The position numbers and the translations under genes were made by a program. A DNA stretch of 64,000 nt from Chromobotia macracanthus (lineage: Eukaryota > Chordata > Actinopteri > Cypriniformes > Botiidae), in assembly GCA_036877525.1 (NCBI GenBank), contig JAZGTH010000066.1:1417501-1481500 (forward strand), in the 5' to 3' direction. The notes under the pieces were generated by a model, which saw nothing but the letters and a program-made list of their open reading frames with translations, searched no databases and had not been told where the DNA came from. Shown one piece after another: positions 25,701 through 35,224 of this stretch (the stretch's first letter is position 1; each line of letters starts with the position of its first letter).

Positions 25701-27719
25701 ACAGAGGGTGAGCAGACACATCTGAGATACAGATGATTGTTCTGTATTATTTCTCTGAAGGACGATCTCTCCTTTTTTCCACAGCGAGTCTGTTGAACAC
25801 ATTTAGTGTTTTTGGTCCATTGAAGGTCGAGTGGCCTGGCAAAGAGAGTAAACATCCACGCTGCCCTCCGCAAGGTAACACCAGCAATAATCAGATGAAA
25901 TCAGATGAATCTATCCAGCAATCCAAAACTTAGTAGACATGAGGCAAAATGCCAGAAAAGCAAAGCAAAATCACAGCCAATCAGAACAGGTTTAATATAA
26001 AGCTGCTAAGAAGCAGGATTTGGGAAAAATGAGATTTCACTGTGGGTGTGGCTGTCCAGATTCATGCATAAAGCAGAAATAGATGAAAAAGTCAGTATAA
26101 ATGTCTAACATTTGTTTGAAATGATCAGATGTGCAATACTGTTGATGATCAAAATAAGAAACCAAAACTACAAAACAAAAAGTAACAAGATGAAAACCTC
26201 TTTAACATTGTAGTGGAATAAAAGGTAAAGACGAGCCTCCGTTTTATTTATATTGTTATTTTAAAAGAGACAGAGTTTGTGTACAATGTTAAAAGAAAAT
26301 GTTTTAAACCATTGAAACAAGCTTTCTAATATAAAAGTGATGCGTTTAATCACTTTGTCGGTGTGTGTGTGTATAGGTTATGTGTATCTGCTGTTCGACT
26401 GGGAGAAGTCAGTGAAGATGCTTTTGCAGGCCTGCACTCAACACTGTCTGCAGTCGGACGATTATCTCGAGTTCTACTACAAACTGTCCAGCAGGAGAAT
26501 CCACAGCAAAGACGTGAGAAAAACTCTCACACGAATGCACAGTTTAACTGACCCTGACTGCTGATGCTATAACTTTTGTCCCCTGATTTCTGACCCCCGT
26601 GCAGGTGCAGGTCATCCCGTGGGTGATCTCGGACAGTAATTTTGTCCGTTGTCCTGCCCAGCGTCTCTGCCGCAGTAAGACGGTGTTCGTGGGTGCTCTG
26701 CACGGCATGTTAAACGCTGAAGCTCTGGCCTTCATCATGAACGAACTCTTCGGAGAGGTCGTGTATGCAGGCATTGACACGGACAAGCACAAATATCCCA
26801 TAGGTCTGTTCATTCCAAAAAAAAGTATAGTTCATTTAATTACATAAAATTTAAGTATATTTTAAGCATACTTTATGTAGTAAGAACTAGTATTGTTCTT
26901 CTAGGTTCTGGAAGAGTGACGTTCAGAAGCCAGAAGAGCTATCTGAAAGCTGTGACCGCAGCATTCGTGCAGATAAAAACCTGCAAGTTCACCAAGAAGG
27001 TACAGAAAAGCAGAACCTGTATAAACCAACCCATGAGATCTTCCTTCTGTCCTGCCTCAAACCCAGTCTTCTGTCTCTCTGTTCTGAAGGTTCAGATAGA
27101 CCCGTATCTGGACGACTCCATGTGCCAAATATGCAACAGTCAGCCCGGTCCGTTCTTCTGCAGAGCCCAGGTGTGTCTAAAATTCTCTTCACATGACATT
27201 AAATGAAAGCCATTTGTCAGTCATTATAGTTTAAAGCTGTAACCTGTAACTTTTATCAGTTAAAAATAAACGAAAATCAGTTATTAAGCAAGTACATACC
27301 TGATAAGTGTTTAACACAATCTTACCTTACCCTGATTCACAACAGTTTAGAATAATAATTATAATTATAATATAATTTGGGCTGTCGGGTCTGATTTCTC
27401 AGGAAATGTCAGTTTAACTTCATTTGACTTCAACATACACGAAGGAAAGAGCATAAAGTAGCCTGCAGTTGTTTCACAAAATGCATTCATGCCTGTTGTG
27501 CACATTGAGTTTTGAAAACGGTTTCACACAAACAAAACAAACTGAATTCTGACATCAAACAGACTGGTGTGAACACACAAGCTGATGCTTATTCTTCTGC
27601 ATTTGCAGGCCTGTTTTAAGTACTACTGTCGCTCTTGCTGGCATTGGAGACACTCTCTTGATGTGTTGAGAAACCATCAGCCTCTCATGCGTAACCAAAA
27701 GGCCCTGAATCCCAGCTAA
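22800..27719 (+). CDS. cpeb1: Cytoplasmic polyadenylation element-binding protein 1
   Basis: Binds U-rich CPE elements in mRNA 3' UTRs and controls cytoplasmic polyadenylation and translation, notably in oocytes and neurons. Coding exons: 22800-22875 (least certain), 23561-23743, 24548-24762, 24871-25111, 25594-25707, 25785-25874, 26377-26513, 26605-26803, 26905-26999, 27090-27170, 27609-27719 (TAA). They give about 513 residues. The regulatory N-terminus has SRMLF and a TSGISSGSDH element like the known phosphodegron. RRM1 carries VFLGGVPWDIT and GYVYLLF, RRM2 carries TVFVGALHGMLNAEA and GSGRVTF. The C-terminal ZZ-type zinc-binding module has CQIC, then CFKYYCRSCWHWRH. The start at 22800 lies in an exon with a good donor and correct phase, but its wording differs from the mammalian first exons, so other 5' exons may exist. 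It follows ap3b2 on the same strand, as on human 15q25.2. Confidence 0.95.
25127..25195. repeat. 22-bp tandem repeat, about three copies
   Basis: Repeats of CACATTACACTGGAAACAGA within a cpeb1 intron, immediately downstream of the exon ending at 25111. Confidence 0.85.
27230..27490. repeat. Dispersed repeat copy A
   Basis: It contains TTAAAGCTGTAACCTG, ATCAGTTATTAAGCAAGTAC and GGCTGTCGGGTCTGATTTC. The first two words recur at about 29096-29180 and the last at about 31716-31830, so this is an interspersed family in the window. No coding capacity. Confidence 0.6.
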
Positions 27720-28815
27720 ATCCACAGAAGAGATCCACAGTGAGTGCTGTTTCTACAGGAAGCAACTGCAGGGAGTCTGTGGAGTCTGAAGCTGAAAATT
27801 TTAGGGAAGGATTTAGAGTGAGTCTGTGGGAACGAGGGTGTCTCACTGGAGGAGGAAGTTCTTGTGTTGTGTTGCACTGCATGAGTTCTTGTTCATTATG
27901 GCTCTATGCACCAAAGGGGTTTGTTGATGGTGACCCATTTGCACAGTTAACCAGACAGCCATCGCCATGGAGATGACCCCAGGTTTTAAAGGTGACTGGG
28001 AGAGTTGTCACCTGATTTTAAGAGTTGTGTTTTTGATTTTGCATGTGGAGAACATTAGTTTATATCTTGCAGGTCTGACCCTCTGATGCAGGCGAACACC
28101 AGTTAGTGCCTTTGGCTTTTCATTTGTTACTAGTTTTCCAGACCATTATTTAATTTAATTTAATTTAATTTAGTTTTTGGCCTGGTTTGCTGGTGATTTT
28201 TAATCATTTGTTTTACTTTGACATTTTTAAGTAGTTTTACTCGCTTATCTACCTGCTGGTTTGGGTCACAGCACGGAAATATAATCCGATAGAGATTTTT
28301 TAAGTTTTGCGGCTTTCCTGTGGGTTTTTTAGCAGTTCTATACGGTTGTTGAGCATCTTGGCTTGTGAAATGTGTCAGGATGTGTGATGTCACAGCTGGC
28401 TGATGCTGTTGCTTAGCAACCACCTAGCATCCTTCAACCATTAGATCAAATACGAGTTAACTCTGGAATCTGCTGAGATTGTGCTGTACATAGTTTTAAT
28501 CAAATTGTTGTACCTAAAAAAAAAAATGTAGCACTAGGCAAATATTCGCCGGTGGTTTTAAATTTAATTTGAGCAGATTGAGGTCGAATCCTCAGTTATG
28601 TTGTGTGTTTCTGTTAAAATCTTTGTTCAGTAACTCTGTTTAGCTGCACTAGTTCTGCGCTGTGCCAAAGAGCTCCATCTTATCTCCTTGTTGCCTTTTG
28701 CAGCTGCTTTTAGAAATGAAGAGTCTCTACCTCATCGCTCTGCAAGTGTTACAGTTATTTACAAAACATACATGACGTTCAGATCGGACAAAATAAAGTT
28801 GTTGAAGCATTAAAA
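27720..28815 (+). other. cpeb1: cpeb1 3' UTR with poly(A) signal
   Basis: AATAAA at 28792-28797 is the first strong signal after the stop. The UTR includes (TTTAA)n at about 28146-28172 and CPE-like words TTTTTAAT (28197-28204) and TTTTAAT (28494-28500). It also includes a GCTTAGCAACCACCTAGCATCC motif (about 28411) seen in other repeats of the window. Confidence 0.7.
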
Positions 28816-28830
28816 CGATTGAATGTCCTG

Positions 28831-28836
28831 TTTATT
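28831..28836 (-). terminator. Poly(A) signal of the SV2-like gene (minus strand)
   Basis: TTTATT on the plus strand reads AATAAA on the minus strand, about 450 bases after the stop at 29283. It lies only 33 bases beyond the cpeb1 poly(A) signal on the opposite strand, so the two genes converge tail to tail. Confidence 0.55.
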
Positions 28837-29282
28837 CATTTAAAGAAACAGAAATAAAAACAAACTATAGCATTACAAATAATTACATTAAAAAAATCTT
28901 TAAACAGATTATATCCTATACTATTATCTATTTAAAAATATGAATTTTCAAAGTCAGAAATGATTCTGATCTCGCTGCTTCATTGTTGCTTCATCTGTGC
29001 ACATTAATCCAAAGGAAAAAAATTGTCCTTATTGACACCTTGAAACAGATGACAGTGTACAGATTGAATTCAGATTGAATTCTCCACTTTGCAATATTAA
29101 AGCTATACTACGTACCTTTTTTAAATGAACAAAAATCAGTTATTGAGCAAGTACATAAGAACATAACAGATTGCAGCTTTAAGGCAAGGAAATGCAAATC
29201 TCATTGGTTCTGTAGGCAGTTCTGCAGTGCTCAGAATCATGTACGAGGTCACAGGTTTGTTTTGATTGGTGTTTATGAAGTA

Positions 29283-32200
29283 TTACGTGAGTTCGGTCTG
29301 TTTAGTTTGTGGCAGTCGTAGAGCCACGACTCCTCCAACCAACAGGAGCACAGAGACCAACAGCAGAGGTACAGCACAGCTGTAGTCCACCATCTGCCCA
29401 AAAACTACATTTCCCATGACGGCGGCTACACGACCCACTCCAGTGAAAAACCCCAGAGCTGAGGAGCTGCAACACAGACACTTAATACAGTTACATCTGA
29501 GTTCTTTAATGCTAATTCATCTAGCAGTAAGCTAACTAATGTAATTAAACTCTTCAAAAACCTGTGACCTATGCTAATATGTACAGATTAGCCAAATATG
29601 ACAGAGGTCATTTACATACAGAGGTCTTAAAGAAACAGTAACAATAACAGCCTGTGTAATTCTGAAAGGATCTGAATGTACCAACTAACATTATAAAGTG
29701 GACTGTAGGGAAAAATACAACGCTGGTTGTGGTTGTTTATATCACTAATATTTACCGTAGTTGTGTGGGGTATAGTTCTGTCCCCAGCACGTCAAGAGCG
29801 TTCCAACAGACGACAGAAACACCGCTGAACACGCAGGACATGATCAGACTCTGAGTTTTTAGTCTTTACCACGTAGATGACAAACACACTCACTCCGGAC
29901 ACCAGCAAACTGACGGCTAGCACAGAGAAAACACACACCAGCAGTCAGAAACCACAGTCCAATCAGACGAGTGAGCAGATTACGAAACGACAGAGCCGAC
30001 CAATCAAAATGCAGAAAAAACAGAAGACGTGCTGTACTAACAGAGCAGAATTTTTCCTCCCGTCCTGTCCATGAGCAGGATAGTGAGGATGTTTCCTGGC
30101 AAGTTTGATGCTGCGGTTATGAAACCTTCCATGTACACTATCAGTAACAGAAATATTAACACATTCAAGAGTCACACAAGACAAACCCACTGTTCTGCTT
30201 TTGCTTATAAATGCCAACAAAGATCAGTTTTCATCTAGTTTTGTCTGGATTTGACTCATTCGGTCTGGATATAATGACATCATACCGGCTGTTTTGACCG
30301 GATAGCAGCTTTGGTTTTCTGAGTTTTGGACTCGAGATGTGTTGGCACACGGAGACCCTCCACTTTCTGCTCTCTTAAACAGCTCTGGAAACCACATCCA
30401 CAACCCGTAATACCTGAGCAGAGAGTTTAACAACATTTCATTAGACCTCAATGGATTTTTCATCACTTAAAATGAGCTTAACCAGTCGCAAAACAGCCTG
30501 CTTAATTCTAGACAAGAACACTTAACTAACAATATAAGTACACTATATTTATATGTTAAGATGTATTTAAATACAAATCACAAGTCTTATACCCAAATGA
30601 TATGCAGTAAAATATTATAAGCAGAATGACACTTCTGGAAGCCAGTGGTCCAACAAACAGCTGTTTTATTGGCCCAAACCCCTGCAAAACAACCAGAAAT
30701 GCTGTGCGGTCAGTAAAGCTGTTTATTTGATATAAATGTACTTGAAGAAATCAGATCAAATCTGTGTCACACGTGGGTGGCATGTCAGTACCCGCTTGAG
30801 AAGACCAGTGAACTGCAGGGATCTGGAGCCAGAACCGAGTCTGTTTTTCCCCTCCTCATCATGTTTAGGTCTAATCACAAGCCCTGATGCCTGTTAACAC
30901 ACAATCTCAGTATAAGCACAGCATGAACAATGAGCAAACATTAGCTACAGCTGGTTGCTCTGGGTTTAGCTCTGGGTGTACACACAGGAAACGGTTTGAT
31001 GACAAAACTGTTGTTCAGTCTAAACATGGTCTGGAACACAGACAGAGCCTCTGTCTCACGGCCAGCCTGTGGAAGACAGAAGTTAACAGTCAGTGTTATA
31101 GCCTGTACAATATGTTACACTGTTGTATTCCTGCCTCACAATCGTTCAGACGAAATACACCGAAAATACATCAGCTTCATTGAGTTCATGTGTTTTATGA
31201 ATATAGTCCATTGAACAGACAGCACAACCTCACAACCTCAATTTTATTTGTGTCAAATTAAATATAGCATCTACTCTGACTCCAGTGTATTCACTCATCT
31301 GAAGCTGACTGCAGATTAGAGTTCTAGATGCTTCTAAATGTAAATTTAGAGTTATGAAACTTGTTGAACTGAATTCTGGTTCAAATACATCAGCAGTTCA
31401 TTCCTCCAGTCATGTTTCTGGTTGTCTGCTGGATTCGGCTTGTACCTCCATGAGGAACTTTGGGCTTTCTGGCATGAAGAGTCTGAAGATAAGTGCCGAT
31501 GACAAACTAGGAATTGAGCAGAAGACCACGAAAAGACGCCAGCTTTGAAAATCCAACCAGCTCAACTGAATGTTTAGAGATGTTCTGGGAATGATCAACC
31601 ACGCCACACCTAAACACAGAACCACAAAACAGCATCTATTAACTCCAACACACAAGTGTGAACCAAATCCTCTCTTCCACTATCTGTTCTGTTCACATTA
31701 TAATAATGATTTATAATTTGAGCTGTCGGGTCAGATTTCCCAAGAAATGTCAGTTTGGCTTCATTTGACTTCAATATACGTAAAGAAAAGTATGTAAAGT
31801 AACCTGCAATTTAATGTTTCAAACAGAAATGGCGGCAGAAAGGCCAAAGTTATGGATTACAACTTTTAAGAGACAATAGTTATGGTGGTTTTACCTGCTG
31901 CTAAAATATTTCCTGCCATCCAAAAGGTGGCGAGAGCGCTGATCATCGCTCCTCTTCTCAGACGTGGCTGGAATTCCGAGAAATAGGAGAAGATTACGGG
32001 AATGGATCCACCGACCCTAATTAAATGAGACGTGGATGTATTTACGTGCTTCTTGTATATGTGATGGGATTTTGTCCAATAAAACATCGGAATGTATGTA
32101 AAAACTGTGGACATGGTGTTACCCGACTCCACTAAAGAACCGCAGGAGCAGAAAGAGCCAGAAACTCGGGGCCAAACTGGCTGCGGCCCCAAACGTGCCA

Positions 32201-33072
32201 TTCACTGCCAGAGAAATGACCAAAACGCTTCGCCGGCCCCTGAGATCAGCCAGATATCCCCAAACATAACCCCCCACCATCATCCCTGCCACAGGAAACA
32301 ACAATCAGAGATATTACACTGAGAAAAATACTGAATGAGAAACTGTTACAATAAAAAACAATAAATCTTCAAACCGTGTGACAACAGCAGGACTCTGCAT
32401 TTTCCTGACACGTGAAAACTCAAACTCAGGCTAATGCAACGTTCAATCAAATAAGGAACATAAATGGTTTGATGAATTCTGATTAGTTTAACTTCATAAA
32501 AATGAGAAGTGAATGTTTCATTTTCCTTGTTTTCACAGTTTATTCATATTCAGCATGAAAAATCCTCACTTTAGCATTTTTGTTTTTAGTGTTTAATTTC
32601 ATTTATCAATTTAGATATTACGTCTCACTTAATTCATAATCCCACCCAAACTAACAACTTTATTGTGCCAAATGTAACATTTTATTCCCTTTAATGAACG
32701 TGAGACTTTTTGTTTATGATGCAGGTGCTTGTTAAAGAGAAAAGACTGAGTGAAACAGGTAATAACCCAGAAAGATGCTGGCGGTCAGAATTCCCATATC
32801 AGCCGAGCTGAGCTGCAGGTCACAGCGAGCCGTGGGCAACAGAAAAGACACACACAGTATCTCCACAGCATCACTCGCGTTTGCCCACCCACAGACTGCC
32901 AACAGCAGCCAGTGAAAGAGCCCGAACCCTGCAGACAGACAGACAGATTTAAACCTGCACACACACCTGAGACACGCTTCAACACATATGAACACAGTAA
33001 AGTAAAACATCTCACCTGCTTCTTCAACAGCCTGCTCATAAGAGAGTGTCTCCCTGCTGCTGACGTCATCAT
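29283..33072 (-). CDS. SV2/SVOP-like major facilitator transporter (5' end missing, one-base frameshift)
   Basis: Member of the synaptic vesicle glycoprotein 2-related branch of the major facilitator superfamily, predicted 12-TM. Minus-strand exons from 5' to 3': 33072-33016, 32928-32767, 32285-32123, 32016-31895, 31609-31446, 31066-30986, 30890-30792, 30681-30593, 30413-30286, 30137-30042, 29916-29756, 29466-29283 (TAA), about 500 residues. Motifs are MFS motif A (GYLADLRGRRSVL), VGGSIPVIFSYFSEF, PESPKFLME, FGYYGLWMWFPELF and WNALDVLGTELYPT. The loop between TM7 and TM8 is short, about 35 residues, with two N-glycosylation sequons (NTS, NQS) and two cysteines, unlike the long luminal loop of SV2A-C. 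The exon 29916-29756 carries one base too many in a run of five T (29856-29860): the 5' part fits one frame, the 3' part the next, and downstream phase is restored only if one base is discounted. The substrate is unknown. The first coding exon, which must end with one base of a split codon, was not found. Confidence 0.82.
31690..31870. repeat. Dispersed repeat copy B
   Basis: GAGCTGTCGGGTCAGATTTC, CATTTGACTTCAATATACG and GTAACCTGCA match the segment at about 27379-27470 in the same orientation, with scattered substitutions. It lies in an intron of the SV2-like gene. Confidence 0.65.
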
Positions 33073-33154
33073 CTGAAAACACAGAATGAATGAGCACTGT
33101 GTGAGTAACCTTATAACCAATCAATAACGCCTCTATTAATATTGTAATAATTAA

Positions 33155-33285
33155 TAAAAGTTAAGTCTAAAACACTGAACGTTTTGATTGTTCACAGAAC
33201 CTTCAAAATAACATTTGTAATGTTTTGTTGCATAATGGGAACGTTAGGAAAACGTTCTTGCAGCCATGGTATGAGAACCTGACCC
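33155..33285. repeat. MITE-like fragment related to the 12.2-kb element
   Basis: Contains AACATTTGTAATGTTTTGTTG and GGGAACGTTAGGAAAACGTTC, matching the AACATTC/AACGTTC vocabulary of the element at 12206-12525. No intact ends were seen. Confidence 0.4.
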
Positions 33286-33518
33286 ACAGTACATGACCCG
33301 AGTTATAATTAGAGGTTTTTTTAAAAATTTTTTCTTTTTTTTTTATTTCTCCCTCTTTCTTTTCCTACCGATTTACACGATATTCATCAGATTCCTCACC
33401 GATATCACCGGTTAGAGCGCTTGTTATCAAAACATTCACACATTGAACAATTTTCACGAGAGCTCTTATATCGTACATGATCGCTCATCTGTGTCTTCAT
33501 CCACACGGAGTATCATAA

Positions 33519-34455
33519 CAGATTCAGTCTTCACGCGATATCATCAGATGCGCTTCACGTGTCTTCGATTCACTTCACGCGATATCATCAGATTACTTGA
33601 TATCACCAGATTCAGTCTTCCCCGATATCATCAGATTCAGCTTCACACGATACAATATCATCAGATTCACTTCACACGATATCATCAGATTCACCGTCTT
33701 CACCTCAATTCAGTCTTCACACGATATCACCAGATTCACACGATATCACCAGATTCACACGATATCATCAGATTCAGCTTCACTTTTTTTTTTTTTTTTT
33801 TCCCAAACATTCCACGATAATCACAGATTCACTTCACGATATCATCAGATTCAGTCTTCCACGATATCATCAGATTCATCTTCACGATATCACCAGATTC
33901 ACTTTACACCCTTTTTTTTTTTTTTTGATATCATCAGATTCACACGATATCATCAGATTCACTTCACACGATATCATCAGATTCAGTCTTCACACGATAT
34001 CACCAGATTCAGTCTTCACACGATATCATCAGATTCACTTCACACGATATCACCAGATTCAGTCTTCACGATATCATCAGATTCACACGGTATCATCAGA
34101 TTCACTTCACACGATATCACCAGATTCACACGATATCATCAGATTCACACGATATCACCGGAACTCAGATCAGTCTTCACACGATATCACCAGATTCATC
34201 TTTCATATCACCAGATCACGATATCACCAGATTCAGTCTTCACACGATATCACCAGATTCAGTCTTCACACGATATCACCAGATTCAGTCTTCACACGAT
34301 ATCACCAGATTCAGTCTTCACACGATATCACCAGATTCAGTCTTCACACAATATCATCAGATTCAGTCTTCACACGATATCATCAGATTCAGTCTTCACA
34401 CGATATCACCAGATTCACACGATATCACCAGATTCACACGATATCACCAGATATC
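33519..34455. repeat. 19/26-bp minisatellite containing GATATC
   Basis: Tandem array built on CACGATATCAYCAGATTCA, with or without a seven-base CAGTCTT spacer, giving 19- and 26-bp periods. Two poly-T runs (about 33784-33801 and 33911-33926) interrupt it. Open frames on the plus strand (up to 313 codons, RYHQIHTISPDS-type repeats) follow from the repeat and are not supported as genes. It lies upstream of the first visible exon of the SV2-like gene, toward snx1. Confidence 0.93.
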
Positions 34456-34879
34456 GCACGTATAAACGGCATGATCGCGGATCAGACGAATCGATCACTT
34501 CTGTAAACATACCCTCTTGTGGGCGTGGTCTTAAATGACGCCACACGGTAAAGCCCGCCCCATTACTCGCGTCAGCTGACTATATTGTTTTATTTTAGTT
34601 TATAGACGTACACATGATAAAATACTGAAACAGTGAACTATGAAACCATGCGTTTAGTTGGATGAAAATATGATTTACATTATTGTGGGTGTGGTTTGAT
34701 TTTGACGTCACGGACGAAGCACGCCACTCTCCTTCGCACTTCCTGGAGCACGTGACAGTCAATAATTGAAATGATTGTTCTTTGCGCTTATTAATTTCAG
34801 AACAGCAGAACTTATTTAATTGATATGATCGTGCCCTGAGTTTATCGCAGCAAATGCTATGTTACACTACGTTGACTCA

Positions 34880-35224
34880 CAGGCAGTCATGCGCCTTTAA
34901 TGGGTGGAGTTTACCGCACACGCAAATCTTATCACACGCACGTAAATAAAATAAAAATGTTAAAGAAGCGTCCACACGTCGCGTCTGCGCTACTGAAACA
35001 AATGTCACTCGTGTTTGTTGAGCTCTATTCAAGCGCCTCCGGTTCGCGGTGGACTGACGCGTTGTTTCGGCGCTTGGTGTAAGTTCCCCCGCTGACCGGC
35101 AGGCGTCGCTGTTTCCCCCGCTCTCTCTCTCTCTCTCTGTGTGTCAGGTCAATGTCGCTCTCTCATTCCAGCTCTCCGCACGGCTCGTCGGTAGTAAAGT
35201 TTCTCCGTGTGCGTGTGGATGAAG
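34880..35224 (+). promoter_or_regulatory. snx1: CpG-rich 5' region of snx1
   Basis: CpG-rich sequence (CACACGTCGCGTCTGCGC, GACGCGTTGTTTCGGCGC) with a (CT)n run at about 35121-35138 precedes the snx1 ATG. No TATA box was seen. The SV2-like gene points the other way, so the region could serve both; this is an inference. Confidence 0.5.

Noticed and set aside
33597..34538. Plus-strand ORF of 313 codons
   Set aside because: It is read through the GATATC minisatellite; the residues simply repeat the DNA unit.
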